Shown: positions 18,524 through 27,748 of the stretch, one piece after another | Layout: the number at the start of each line of letters is the position of its first letter | Position numbering within the stretch: position 1 is the first letter of the stretch | Assembly: GCA_031286695.1 (NCBI GenBank) | Contig: JAITTY010000011.1 | Coordinates: 186,001-250,000, forward strand | Length of the DNA: 64,000 nt | Direction of reading: 5' to 3' | Source: Sphingobacterium sp. | GTDB lineage: Bacteria > Bacteroidota > Bacteroidia > Sphingobacteriales > Sphingobacteriaceae | Translations under genes and position numbers: made by a program | The notes under the pieces: model-generated | Told to the model about the DNA's origin: nothing | What the model saw: the letters and a program-made list of their open reading frames with translations, nothing else | The model's database searches: none

Positions 18524-20635
18524 ATGAAGAAAAGACAACTTTTGCCATTCTTTGTGATAGTGGCAACTGCATTTGTTGGTTGTGAGGAAAAAAAAGTGAT
18601 GACAGATAATCCTCTTTTATTGGCTTACGAGACCCCGTTCAATGTACCTCCTTTTGACAAGATCAAAACGGAGCATTTTAGGCCAGCTTTTGACGAGGCT
18701 ATAAAAATACATAATTTGGAAATTGATACGATAGTCAATAATCCCGATAAAGCAACATTTCAAAATACCATAGTCGCTCTCGAAAATGCGGGTGGATTAT
18801 TGAACAATGTATCTACAGTATTCTATAATTTAAACAGCGCCAATACAAATGACAGTATTCAGGCGATAGCGAAAGATCTGGCACCGATCTTATCGAGTCA
18901 TTCCGATGAGATTTCAATGAATACCAAATTATTTGACCGTATCAAAACAGTTTGGAGTAACCGAAGTACACTTGGACTGGACGAACAAGACAATAAACTG
19001 TTGGAAGAAACTTATAAAAGTTTTGTCCGTTCGGGAGCAAACCTTAAGGATGCTGATAAAGAAAAAATGAAGAAGATTAATGCTGAACTTTCAACATTAA
19101 CAACGCAATTCGGACAAAATTTGCTTGCTGAAACCAATGCTTATACACTGGTAGTGGATTCCGCCAGCCAATTGGAAGGCTTGCCAGAATCGTTGAAAAC
19201 GGCAGCAGCTGAAGAAGCCGTAGCAAAAGGAAAGAAAGATAAGTGGGTGTTCACTTTACAGAATCCTTCCATTATGCCCTTTCTTCAATATGCAAAAAAT
19301 CGTGAATTGAGAAAGCAACTTTGGGAGGCCTATCAGCTACGCGGTAATCAAGATAACACCAACGATAACAAGGCGATCATTCAAAAAATTGTCAACCTTC
19401 GCCTTCAAAAAGCAAAATTATTGGGCTATTCTTCACATGCGGCCTATGTACTAGAGGAGTCCATGGCGAAGAATCCGACCAATGTCTATGCGCTATTAAA
19501 CAAACTTTGGACGCCCGCTTTGGCAAAAGCGAAAGGCGAAGAAGCAGATATTGCGAAGGAAATTAAGGCCGAAGGCGGTAATTTTGCTGTTGCTCCTTAC
19601 GACTGGAGATATTATACAGAGATTATACGCAAGAAACGGTTTGCGCTTGATGAAGATGAGATTAAACCTTATTTGAGCCTTCCTGCAGTTCGTGAAGGTG
19701 CGTTTGCCGTAGCCAATAAATTATATGGTTTGACATTCGTCGCCTTAAACAATGTCCCAACTTACCATAAAGATGTGGAAGTGTATGAAGTTAAAGACAA
19801 AGACGGTTCACATTTAGGTCTCCTATATGCTGATTTCTTCCCGCGCGAATCAAAACGAGGCGGTGCCTGGATGACTTCTTACCGTAACCAGTCGACAAAA
19901 GATGGCAAACGTGTTGCTCCTGTAATTTCCATCGTATGCAATTTCACAAAACCAGTGGGAAAAAATCCTGCCTTGTTGACATTTGATGAAGCGACGACCT
20001 TGTTCCATGAGTTTGGGCATGCTTTGCATGGTCTCCTTTCCAATGTAAGATACCGCTCAATGGCCGGAACTTCTGTACCACGTGACTTTGTTGAACTACC
20101 TTCACAAGTGATGGAAAATTGGGCTGCAGATCCCGAAGTGTTAAAAACATATGCTAAGCATTATAAGACCAAAGAAGCAATGCCAGATTCATTGATTCAG
20201 AAAATGGAAAAGGCCGGTACCTTTGATCAAGGATTTGCAACCGTTGAATATCTTTCTGCTGCGTTGTTAGATATGGATTATCATGCTACCACAAAAGAAA
20301 TTTCAAAAGACATTAATGGCTTTGAAAAAATGGCAATGAAAAAAACAGGTATTATTGATGCTATTATTCCGCGTTATCGGAGTACATATTTTCAACATAT
20401 CTTCGCCGGTGGGTATTCTGCAGGTTATTATGCTTATATCTGGTCTGAAGTATTGGATTCGGATGCTTTTGCCGCTTTCAAGGAAAAATCATTGTACGAT
20501 CAAGTGACAGCAGATTCTTTCCGTAAGAATATCCTTGAAAAAGGAGGCACAGATGATCCTGCTAAAATGTACCGTGCATTTAGAGGTGCGGATCCGGATC
20601 CAAAATATCTATTGAAAAAAAGGGGATTAAACTAA
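18524..20635 (+). CDS. dcp: M3-family peptidyl-dipeptidase, lipoprotein
   Basis: The 703-residue protein has a lipoprotein signal peptide ending in FVGC and an M3 zinc metallopeptidase domain. The zinc motif HEFGH is at 495-499 and the third ligand is expected in the glutamate-rich segment after it. Dcp releases C-terminal dipeptides; the lipobox puts this copy in the cell envelope. A TATCTTTG -7 box lies at 18489-18496. A terminator follows. Confidence 0.92.
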   Translation: MKKRQLLPFFVIVATAFVGCEEKKVMTDNPLLLAYETPFNVPPFDKIKTEHFRPAFDEAIKIHNLEIDTIVNNPDKATFQNTIVALENAGGLLNNVSTVFYNLNSANTNDSIQAIAKDLAPILSSHSDEISMNTKLFDRIKTVWSNRSTLGLDEQDNKLLEETYKSFVRSGANLKDADKEKMKKINAELSTLTTQFGQNLLAETNAYTLVVDSASQLEGLPESLKTAAAEEAVAKGKKDKWVFTLQNPSIMPFLQYAKNRELRKQLWEAYQLRGNQDNTNDNKAIIQKIVNLRLQKAKLLGYSSHAAYVLEESMAKNPTNVYALLNKLWTPALAKAKGEEADIAKEIKAEGGNFAVAPYDWRYYTEIIRKKRFALDEDEIKPYLSLPAVREGAFAVANKLYGLTFVALNNVPTYHKDVEVYEVKDKDGSHLGLLYADFFPRESKRGGAWMTSYRNQSTKDGKRVAPVISIVCNFTKPVGKNPALLTFDEATTLFHEFGHALHGLLSNVRYRSMAGTSVPRDFVELPSQVMENWAADPEVLKTYAKHYKTKEAMPDSLIQKMEKAGTFDQGFATVEYLSAALLDMDYHATTKEISKDINGFEKMAMKKTGIIDAIIPRYRSTYFQHIFAGGYSAGYYAYIWSEVLDSDAFAAFKEKSLYDQVTADSFRKNILEKGGTDDPAKMYRAFRGADPDPKYLLKKRGLN

Positions 20636-20647
20636 GGCTCTCTAGTC

Positions 20648-20684
20648 AAAAAAGGCGATATAGAAATATATCGCCTTTTTTTTT
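20648..20684 (+). terminator. Rho-independent terminator after dcp
   Basis: AAAAAAGGCGATATA pairs with TATATCGCC followed by nine T. Confidence 0.9.
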
Positions 20685-20694
20685 GTTCAGACAC

Positions 20695-20751
20695 TTGTTA
20701 TTCTAAAAACTATTCTTACATTTGAATATTATTTATAATGAGTCTAAATAA
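20695..20751 (+). promoter_or_regulatory. Promoter with downstream operator, probably metal-regulated
   Basis: TTG (20695-20697), 19-bp spacer, TACATTTG (20717-20724), then TAATGAGTCTAAATAA at 20736-20751. The last element matches 41487-41502, in front of the iron operon, at 15 of 16 bases and in the same position relative to the -7 box. ATTTATAAT-G-AGTCTAAAT forms an imperfect 9-1-9 palindrome, the geometry of a Fur box. Confidence 0.65.
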
Positions 20752-21084
20752 ATGCAAATAAGTATGTGTGATACAAAGATTCTAAGCCAAAGAGGGGATA
20801 CCCATATCAGTGTTTGCCATAAGTGTCAAACCTATTATATATGGCAACAAAGTTTTGTACTGACATTTACGAAGAACAAATTCTTCGATTTTCTCAATAT
20901 CACAAGAAGTAATGGCGATGAGCTTTTCTTTAGCACATTTCCGGACGGCGAATTTCGATTGATCATGAAGACGCCTTATCCAGATATCGTATTTTCATTT
21001 GACGAAGAACAATGGCAGAATTTTAGAGATGCGCTCCAGGAATCGTACTATATGAACGAGTTCTATGGGATGCTGAATAATTAA
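20752..21084 (+). CDS. Small CxxC protein, probably metal-regulated
   Basis: Up to 110 residues, with C6 and the pair C22/C25 (VCHKC) near the N-terminus and an acidic C-terminal half (FSFDEEQWQNFRDALQE). There is no signal peptide. I believe it belongs to a small Bacteroidota-specific family of unknown function but cannot name it safely. The ATG at 20752 abuts the operator, so the ATG at 20764 (residue 5) is a possible alternative start. Its promoter resembles that of the iron operon, which suggests a role in metal homeostasis. Confidence 0.75.
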   Translation: MQISMCDTKILSQRGDTHISVCHKCQTYYIWQQSFVLTFTKNKFFDFLNITRSNGDELFFSTFPDGEFRLIMKTPYPDIVFSFDEEQWQNFRDALQESYYMNEFYGMLNN

Positions 21085-21229
21085 GATAAAAAGTCCTGTT
21101 GCATCGCTTGTGTTTCATCTCTCTTTCCTTATGCGTTGACAACAGGCACAAACAAAACCCTCAGTTATATTTGCATACATATACTTATGCGAATATATCC
21201 TGAGGGTTCTTATTTTATCAATATTTTGA

Positions 21230-22615
21230 TTACTCGCCTATTGCGTAATATTTAAAATCAAGGTTTTCAAGTTCCTGACGGTTCAATAGTTTACGTCCAT
21301 CGAACACAAATGCAGGCTTTTTCATATGCTCCTTGATTTTGGCCCAGTCATAGCTCTTAAATTCATCCCATTCGGTTAATACGGCAATTGCATGCGCATC
21401 ATTGCAAGCCTCATAGGCGGTGTTAACAACTTTTACCAAGGTTCTGTTTTCTTCCGAAGAGCGGGTGTTCAGGTAATCTAGGTCGGCATAGATACGTTCA
21501 GCAGAAACTTTGGGGTCATAGATCGTGATTTCAGCTTGTTCACTCAATAGATAATCTGCAACATAGATCGCTGCAGATTCACGCGTATCATTCGTGTCTT
21601 TTTTGAATGCCCAGCCTAAGAATGCAATCTTTTTGCCAGATACGGTATTATACAATGTTTGGATAATGTTGTCCGCAAATCGCTGTTTTTGATAATCATT
21701 CATCAAAATCACTTGATCCCAATATTCGGCAACTTCTGTGAGACCGTAACTTCGTGCAATATAAACTAGATTGAGGATATCTTTTTGAAAACAAGAGCCA
21801 CCAAAACCTACAGAAGCTTTCAAAAATTTGGATCCAATCCTGGAGTCCATACCGATCGCTTTGGAAACTTCGTCGACATTCGCACCTGTTTTCTCGCAGA
21901 GTGCCGAGATGGAGTTGATGGAAGAAACCCGCTGTGCCAAAAAGGCGTTGGCTGTTAATTTCGAAAGTTCTGATGACCACAGATTGGTTGTCAGGATCTT
22001 GTCGTGACTTACCCAATGTGCATAGATATCAACCAATGCGGCAATGGCTTCATCATTCTCGCCACCGATCAGGACGCGGTCTGGATTGATAAGATCCTGT
22101 ATGGCTGTTCCTTCTGCTAAAAATTCAGGGTTTGAAAGAATATGGAAATTGACCCCGTTTCCTGTATTGTCAAGGATACTTTTTAAAGCTGCCGCTGTGC
22201 GAACCGGTAAAGTCGATTTTTCAACAACAATTTTGTCGTTTTTGGCAACAGCTGCGATCTGGCGTGCGCAAAGTTCAATATACTTTAAATCTGCTGCCAT
22301 TCCCTTTCCTTTGCCGTAATTTTTAGTCGGCGTATTGACCGAAATAAAAATCATATCGGCCTCATCGATAGCCTTTTCAATATCGGTTGAGAAAAACAAA
22401 TTGCGATTACGTGCTTCTGCAACGATTTCCTGTAACCCGGGTTCATAGACAGGAAGGTTATCAAGATCTTCATCGTTCCAGGCCGCGATCCGGGCCGCAT
22501 TGACATCGACGATCGTAATCTCAATATGTGGGCATTGCTTTGCAACAACTGACATGGTAGGTCCACCGACGTATCCAGCACCGATACAGCATATTTTCTT
22601 GATTGTTTTGCTCAT
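21230..22615 (-). CDS. ugd: UDP-glucose 6-dehydrogenase (animal-type)
   Basis: Oxidises UDP-glucose to UDP-glucuronate with two NAD+. The 461-residue protein has the Rossmann motif GAGYVGGPT near residue 12, FISVNTPT, and the catalytic cysteine C275 in FGGSCFQKD. Sequence and spacing resemble metazoan UGDH more than the shorter enterobacterial Ugd (the human cysteine is 276), judged from memory of that family. It supplies glucuronate for surface polysaccharides. It is expressed from the 22649-22681 promoter, which it shares with ndk. Confidence 0.95.
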   Translation of the reverse strand: MSKTIKKICCIGAGYVGGPTMSVVAKQCPHIEITIVDVNAARIAAWNDEDLDNLPVYEPGLQEIVAEARNRNLFFSTDIEKAIDEADMIFISVNTPTKNYGKGKGMAADLKYIELCARQIAAVAKNDKIVVEKSTLPVRTAAALKSILDNTGNGVNFHILSNPEFLAEGTAIQDLINPDRVLIGGENDEAIAALVDIYAHWVSHDKILTTNLWSSELSKLTANAFLAQRVSSINSISALCEKTGANVDEVSKAIGMDSRIGSKFLKASVGFGGSCFQKDILNLVYIARSYGLTEVAEYWDQVILMNDYQKQRFADNIIQTLYNTVSGKKIAFLGWAFKKDTNDTRESAAIYVADYLLSEQAEITIYDPKVSAERIYADLDYLNTRSSEENRTLVKVVNTAYEACNDAHAIAVLTEWDEFKSYDWAKIKEHMKKPAFVFDGRKLLNRQELENLDFKYYAIGE

Positions 22616-22648
22616 TTTGATTATCTTAATCAGCTATAAATTGAAGAA

Positions 22649-22681
22649 CAAACTTAGATAAATTGCTTTTGATATGCAATA
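22649..22681 (-). promoter_or_regulatory. ugd promoter, near copy of the ndk promoter
   Basis: On the minus strand: TTG (22679-22677), 20-bp spacer and TAAGTTTG (22656-22649). It differs from the ndk promoter at two of 33 positions, including identical spacer except one base. Confidence 0.75.
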
Positions 22682-22709
22682 CAAAGCACAGCATATCAAA
22701 ACAATTTAT
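22658..22709. repeat. 19-bp inverted repeat over the ugd promoter
   Basis: 22658-22677 pairs with 22691-22709, with one bulged C at 22666. The right arm looks like a degenerate second copy of the ndk/ugd promoter element, pointing toward dnaG. Confidence 0.6.
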
Positions 22710-22841
22710 TTATAGGAGCTGGTTCATCCATTGTTTTTCCTTCTAGTAGTTTCATTGTCCTTTTGTGATGCTATTAAAGAAGCCATTTCGTAGTGGAGAT
22801 GCAAAAGATTTATTCTAATTTTACATTAAAAAAGAAACGGT

Positions 22842-24845
22842 TTGATAAAGCAGGAAGTTATTGATAAAGTACTGGAAACAGCACGGATAGAAGAGGTGGT
22901 AGGAGACTTCGTTGATTTAAAGAAACGGGGAACTTCATTGATTGGAAATTGTCCTTTTCACCATGAAAAAACACCCTCCTTTCACGTTTCTGTTTCAAAA
23001 GGAATCTATAAGTGTTTTGGTTGTGGTGTTGGTGGAGATTCCCTTAAATTTGTTATGGAGCTGGAGAAATTCTCTTATCCAGAAGCCATTCGTTATTTAG
23101 CCGATAAATATTCGATTCAAATCGAGGAAGTTGAGCGCTCACCTGCCCAGCTAGCGGCACAGGATAAACGTGAAAGTCTATATGTGCTAAGTGCTTGGGC
23201 CAGTAAATTCTTTGCCGAGCAACTCTGGAAAACTGAAATGGGGCAGGTGATCGGACTCAACTATTTCAAAGAGCGTGGCTACCGTGAGGATATCATCAAA
23301 AAATTTGAATTAGGTTATTCGCCTGAGGAATGGACTGCATTGGTTGATAAAGCACAGGTAGCCGGTTTTCACCCAGATTATTTGGCCGCGAGTGGTTTGG
23401 CTATTGAACGCGATGATAAATCTTTATATGATCGTTTCCGTGGCCGGGTCATGTTTCCGATTCATAACCTGACAGGGCGTGTCATTGGCTTTGGTGGTCG
23501 GACGCTAAAGACTGATAAAAAAGTCGCCAAATATGTAAACTCTCCCGAAAGCGAAATCTACCATAAATCCGACGTATTGTATGGATTGAATTTTGCCAAG
23601 AAGGCAATTATGGAGGAGGACAACTGCTATTTGGTAGAGGGCTATGCCGATGTTCTTTCCGTTCATCAGGCTGGAGTGGAGAATGTTGTTTCATCTTCTG
23701 GAACGTCTTTGACAACAGGGCAGATCAAGCTGATTTCTAGATTTACGAAGAATGTGACTATTCTTTATGATGGAGATGAGGCGGGCATTAAGGCTTCTTT
23801 GCGTGGTACAGATATGCTGCTCGAAGAAGGCTTAAACGTCAAGGTATTGCTTTTTCCCGACGGTAATGACCCCGACTCTTATGTGCAAAAGTTTGGTGCC
23901 ACAGCTTTTAAAGATTATGTCAAATCCAATCAGCAGGATTTCATTTTCTATAAAACGAATATACTTCTTCGCGATGCTAATAACGATCCAATCAAGAGGG
24001 CAGAGGTTATTCGCGATGTTGTCGAAAGCATTGCGTTGATTCCCGATGAAATTAAGGTTTCTGTTTTTATCCGGGAATGTAGCAGCCTTTTGGATATTGA
24101 AGAGCGCATTTTATTGGCTGAACTCAATAAGATTAGGCTCAATAGAGCAAAGAAGGCGGATAAGGATGCTGCTCGTAAACCTCAGAGTCCAGCGCCAAAT
24201 GCAGGGATGCCACCGTTTGGCATGGACGGCCCACCTCCGGATTTCTTCATGACCGACGATGAAAGAGGAGGAGTAGCTCCTATGGAGAATGTTGAACAAC
24301 CGGTACAACTCACTTCGGAAATCCTTCAGGAACGCGAGATTGTACGTATTCTAATCAACTATGGTGATTATCTAGCAACCTGGGAAGGCGACGGGGATAT
24401 TCCTGTTGCAGGCCTTTTATTGGGAAATATTAGCGACATTGAATTTAAGGATAAAGCCGCAGCTTTTATTCTAAAAGCTTATCGAGATGCTGCAGAAAAT
24501 TATGAAATTCCAGATGCCAAGCAGTTTTATTCGAATCCGGATGCGACAATATCCGATCTGGCAATTAATAGCGTTGCCAGTAAATACTCGCTCAGTGAAA
24601 ATTGGAATGACGATAAGCGTAAAATTTATGTCACGCAAGAATATGAGCATTTAAAACAGCTTGTTGTTACAGCGATTTATCGGATCAAAAAACGTAAGAT
24701 TGAGGCCGAAATGCACCATATCCGGGAAGAAATGAAACATGAACAAGATGTGGCAAATCTGGAAGTCCTTATTTTTAAATATCAGAAGCTAAAAGAAGCC
24801 GAGCGGTTGTTGGGCGGCTTTCTGGGAAATACAATTGTAAAGTAA
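22842..24845 (+). CDS. dnaG: DNA primase
   Basis: Makes RNA primers at the replication fork. The 667-residue protein starts with TTG: no ATG precedes the CHC2 zinc finger, and MIKQEVIDKVLETARIEEVV matches the DnaG N-terminus. Zinc ligands are C37, H40, C58 and C61. The Toprim motifs are VEGYADV and YDGDEAG. The C-terminal third is the helicase-binding domain. The yraN gene follows 9 bp later. Confidence 0.97.
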   Translation: MIKQEVIDKVLETARIEEVVGDFVDLKKRGTSLIGNCPFHHEKTPSFHVSVSKGIYKCFGCGVGGDSLKFVMELEKFSYPEAIRYLADKYSIQIEEVERSPAQLAAQDKRESLYVLSAWASKFFAEQLWKTEMGQVIGLNYFKERGYREDIIKKFELGYSPEEWTALVDKAQVAGFHPDYLAASGLAIERDDKSLYDRFRGRVMFPIHNLTGRVIGFGGRTLKTDKKVAKYVNSPESEIYHKSDVLYGLNFAKKAIMEEDNCYLVEGYADVLSVHQAGVENVVSSSGTSLTTGQIKLISRFTKNVTILYDGDEAGIKASLRGTDMLLEEGLNVKVLLFPDGNDPDSYVQKFGATAFKDYVKSNQQDFIFYKTNILLRDANNDPIKRAEVIRDVVESIALIPDEIKVSVFIRECSSLLDIEERILLAELNKIRLNRAKKADKDAARKPQSPAPNAGMPPFGMDGPPPDFFMTDDERGGVAPMENVEQPVQLTSEILQEREIVRILINYGDYLATWEGDGDIPVAGLLLGNISDIEFKDKAAAFILKAYRDAAENYEIPDAKQFYSNPDATISDLAINSVASKYSLSENWNDDKRKIYVTQEYEHLKQLVVTAIYRIKKRKIEAEMHHIREEMKHEQDVANLEVLIFKYQKLKEAERLLGGFLGNTIVK

Positions 24846-24854
24846 TCAATTGAT

Positions 24855-25211
24855 ATGGCCAAACATCTTGAAACGGGCGAATGGGGTGAACAAATGGCTA
24901 TGGAATACCTTGTGGAGAAAGGCTATAAAATAGTGTTAAGAAATTGGCGATTTAAGAATTTAGAAGTAGATTTGATTGTCATGGACAAGGATACCTTGGT
25001 ATTTGTTGAAGTAAAAACGCGGTCGGGAACCGATTTCGGCGAACCCTACGAATTCGTAGATATAAAAAAACAACGACGACTGATTCGAGCAGCACAGGCT
25101 TATATTCTTAAAACGCATTATGCAGGGGAGCTCAGATTTGATGTTGTCGCGATAACAAGATCACCCCAAGTAGCACTTCATTATATCAAAGATGCATTTT
25201 GGGATAGTTGA
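24855..25211 (+). CDS. YraN family (UPF0102) nuclease-like protein
   Basis: The 118-residue protein has the family core GEWGEQMAMEYL, NLEVDLIVMD and FVEVKTR, a PD-(D/E)xK-type endonuclease fold. The family is widespread and its role is poorly defined, with links to DNA processing. It is probably co-transcribed with dnaG. Confidence 0.9.
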   Translation: MAKHLETGEWGEQMAMEYLVEKGYKIVLRNWRFKNLEVDLIVMDKDTLVFVEVKTRSGTDFGEPYEFVDIKKQRRLIRAAQAYILKTHYAGELRFDVVAITRSPQVALHYIKDAFWDS

Positions 25212-25241
25212 GGACACGTACTTATAAATAATTATACATAG

Positions 25242-26270
25242 ATGAGAAAAATCACTTATTTTATGGCAATTGCAGCGCTTGCTTTTGCTTCTTGTAAGTC
25301 AAAAAAATCCAGTTTAGAATTTGCATCTCCTGGAGCAAATCAAGCTGTTTTGAAGGGTGCTCAGGTGCAATTGAAATTAAAATTTGAATCCGTATCAATG
25401 GATTCTGTCGCTTATTTTGTCGATGATAAACATGTGGGGTCATCAACTGACACTACGGCAATTACGGTCGATACCAAAGACATGGCTTACGGCACACGTA
25501 ATATTTCCGCTTTGGTGTACAACGCAGGAAAACCCGATTCTGTTTCAAGTACATTTTATGTTGTACCTGCAAATGCAAAGAATTATGGTTTTGAGGTTGT
25601 CAACAAATATCCACACGACACAACAGCATTTACACAAGGACTACAGTTTGCCGATGGCATTCTTTACGAATCGAACGGGCGTTATGGCGAGTCGAACCTG
25701 AGAAAAGTTGATCTAAAAACAGGTAAAGTGCTGAAAGAGATCAAATTTGATGAAAAGACTTTTGCGGAAGGAATGACATTGGTTGGTAATAAGTTATTTA
25801 TGTTGACTTGGCAACAGGGAGAAGGGTATGTCTTTGATAAAAACTCTTTTGTAAAGGAAAGTTCCTTTAAATATGAGAATAGTAAAGAAGGTTGGGGGCT
25901 AACTTACGATGGACAGCATTTGATAAAGTCTGATGGTTCCAATAAGTTGTACTTTCTGGATGCAACGACCGGTAAGGAGTTGAATGTTATCGGAGTTTAC
26001 GATGAAGCTGGACCGGTGGATGAACTCAATGAACTGGAATATATAGACGGTAAAGTCTACGCCAATGTCTATCAAAAAGATGTTATTGTTATAATCAATC
26101 CTCAAACAGGAGCGGTAGAAGGGCGGATTAATTTGGTGGGTATTTATGAGCATACTTCCGCTTACGATAATGAATTGAATGGTATCGCTTATGATCAAGC
26201 GGGAAAACGTCTCTTTATAACAGGTAAACTGTGGAATACATTATTTGAGATCAAGACAGTTGAAAAATAA
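25242..26270 (+). CDS. Glutaminyl-peptide cyclotransferase, lipoprotein
   Basis: The 342-residue protein has a lipobox (AFASC), a small N-terminal immunoglobulin-like region and a beta-propeller-type glutamine cyclotransferase domain (YPHDTTAFTQGLQF, LYESNGRYGES, FAEGMTL). This class converts N-terminal glutamine to pyroglutamate, here outside the inner membrane. In Bacteroidota such enzymes modify exported lipoproteins cut after cysteine-glutamine. A terminator follows. Confidence 0.88.
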   Translation: MRKITYFMAIAALAFASCKSKKSSLEFASPGANQAVLKGAQVQLKLKFESVSMDSVAYFVDDKHVGSSTDTTAITVDTKDMAYGTRNISALVYNAGKPDSVSSTFYVVPANAKNYGFEVVNKYPHDTTAFTQGLQFADGILYESNGRYGESNLRKVDLKTGKVLKEIKFDEKTFAEGMTLVGNKLFMLTWQQGEGYVFDKNSFVKESSFKYENSKEGWGLTYDGQHLIKSDGSNKLYFLDATTGKELNVIGVYDEAGPVDELNELEYIDGKVYANVYQKDVIVIINPQTGAVEGRINLVGIYEHTSAYDNELNGIAYDQAGKRLFITGKLWNTLFEIKTVEK

Positions 26271-26335
26271 ATGAACTTCAGATCTTGATCCTTCTTCGTG
26301 AGGTCGACAGTATTGCAAGTTCGTATAAAATTAGA

Positions 26336-26369
26336 AACCTTGTCAGAATTAGCTGACAAGGTTTTTTTA
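26336..26369 (+). terminator. Rho-independent terminator
   Basis: AACCTTGTCAG (26336-26346) pairs with CTGACAAGGTT (26353-26363), followed by a T run. Confidence 0.88.
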
Positions 26370-26663
26370 TTGCTCCCATTCTTTTTTTGAGTATGGATGT
26401 TATCGTGTGGGTTTTCAATTCAACCTTTTGTGTGATGGCGCCTCAGGTCGAGACAGAGTGCTTTTAAAACTGTATGAGGGAACGAACACTATGGCAAGCA
26501 GATCTCCCGGAATGGGGTTCCCTAATAAAGAAGAGTAGGAGTTAGCCGACATCAGTAAATAGCAAGCGGATTACGCTATTACTGATGAATGATTCGCCAG
26601 AGCGGATAGCTATAAAAGGGAACTGAATATTCCTTTGAGCCAATAGACGCAAATATTTGAAGC
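26370..26663. other. Intergenic stretch without a supported gene
   Basis: Lies between two terminators. I find no convincing frame. The one structure is a hairpin at 26550-26587: 14 nt (CATCAGTA..ATAGC) pair with 13 nt, one bulged A, 11-nt loop. Confidence 0.6.
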
Positions 26664-26704
26664 AAAAAAAAAGGAATGAAGTTTTAGACTCCATTCCTTT
26701 TTTT
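26664..26704 (-). terminator. Terminator of the DUF4270-Kelch operon
   Basis: A-rich arm plus GGAATG (about 26664-26678) pairs with CATTCC plus T run (26692-26704); it works in both directions. Confidence 0.8.
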
Positions 26705-26722
26705 ATATTGATTTTATTTCGA

Positions 26723-27745
26723 TTAATAAATCGGAGTAAACATCCATGTATCATCAAAACGAGATGAACCGTTAAGTCCAGTTGTGATGTAACCATTGTT
26801 TCCTACTGCGAAACCAATAGCATCTTGGCGTGCTGAACCAGCGAAAGCACCGTTATCATTTGTCCAGTAGTCACCAGAAATATTATATTTCCAGGTGCTG
26901 TTGATCACTGCATTTTTGTAACCACCAACAACAAATGGTGTACCATTGATCGCGAAAGCAGAAGCATTTGAACGGGTTAAATCATAAGTATATGAATCAT
27001 CTGCTCTATTTAAATCGTTCAATTTAGTCCATTTGCTACCATCAAATTTGTAGAAATCTTTTGGATAAGCAGCATTAGAAATACCACCACCTACATAAGC
27101 TACATTATTGACAACAAATGAGAAAGCTGCTTTTCTTTTCGCTGAAAATGGCGCATCACTAATTGCTTGCCACGTATTAGCTGCAGGATCGTATTTGTAG
27201 AACTCATTCGTATTTGTTGTTCCACCATTAACGACAGTTTCACCTGTTCCAACATAAGCAGCACCATTTAAAGTAAAAGCCACTGCATTTGATAAAGCAA
27301 TAGGAAGTGGAGCAATGCTTGACCAAGCACCTTTTCCGCCATTAGCAGTAGGGTCAAATTTGTAGAAATCTGTTAGGTTGTTTGTTCCGTCATTTCCACC
27401 GCCAACATAACCGATATTACCAATGGAAAAACCGATAGCACCGTTTCTCTCAACACCTGTGAAAGGCGCTTTTTCAGCCCAAGTATCTGATGCTGCATCA
27501 TATGCATAAGTGTCTTTCACACGGAAAGGTTTACCACCAGCATTACTTGCTAAACCAGTAGTAACATATGCAACGTTATTTATCAAAAAGCTAGCAGCAG
27601 ATGAAGTTTGTGGACCTTTAAAAGCAGCTTTTGCAAACCATTCGTCTGATTTGGTTGAGCTGTCGTCACTTTTTTTACAAGAAGAGAAAGTTGTAACTGT
27701 AAATACAAAAGCTAATAAAACGAGTAGCCAATTTTTCTTGTTCAT
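26723..27745 (-). CDS. Kelch-repeat lipoprotein
   Basis: The 340-residue protein has a lipobox (FSSC, cysteine near residue 23) followed by about six Kelch-like blades with the pattern of GxIGYVGGG / FYKFDP / W. It should form a beta-propeller exposed on the envelope. Its start lies three bases after the stop of the DUF4270 gene, so both are made together. Its ligand is unknown; in Bacteroidota DUF4270 and Kelch lipoproteins are often neighbours. Confidence 0.88.
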   Translation of the reverse strand: MNKKNWLLVLLAFVFTVTTFSSCKKSDDSSTKSDEWFAKAAFKGPQTSSAASFLINNVAYVTTGLASNAGGKPFRVKDTYAYDAASDTWAEKAPFTGVERNGAIGFSIGNIGYVGGGNDGTNNLTDFYKFDPTANGGKGAWSSIAPLPIALSNAVAFTLNGAAYVGTGETVVNGGTTNTNEFYKYDPAANTWQAISDAPFSAKRKAAFSFVVNNVAYVGGGISNAAYPKDFYKFDGSKWTKLNDLNRADDSYTYDLTRSNASAFAINGTPFVVGGYKNAVINSTWKYNISGDYWTNDNGAFAGSARQDAIGFAVGNNGYITTGLNGSSRFDDTWMFTPIY

Positions 27746-27748
27746 AAA

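Noticed and set aside
26542..26796. 84-codon minus-strand frame after the Kelch gene
   Set aside because: It overlaps the Kelch 3-prime end and the terminator, and has no plausible start or domain.
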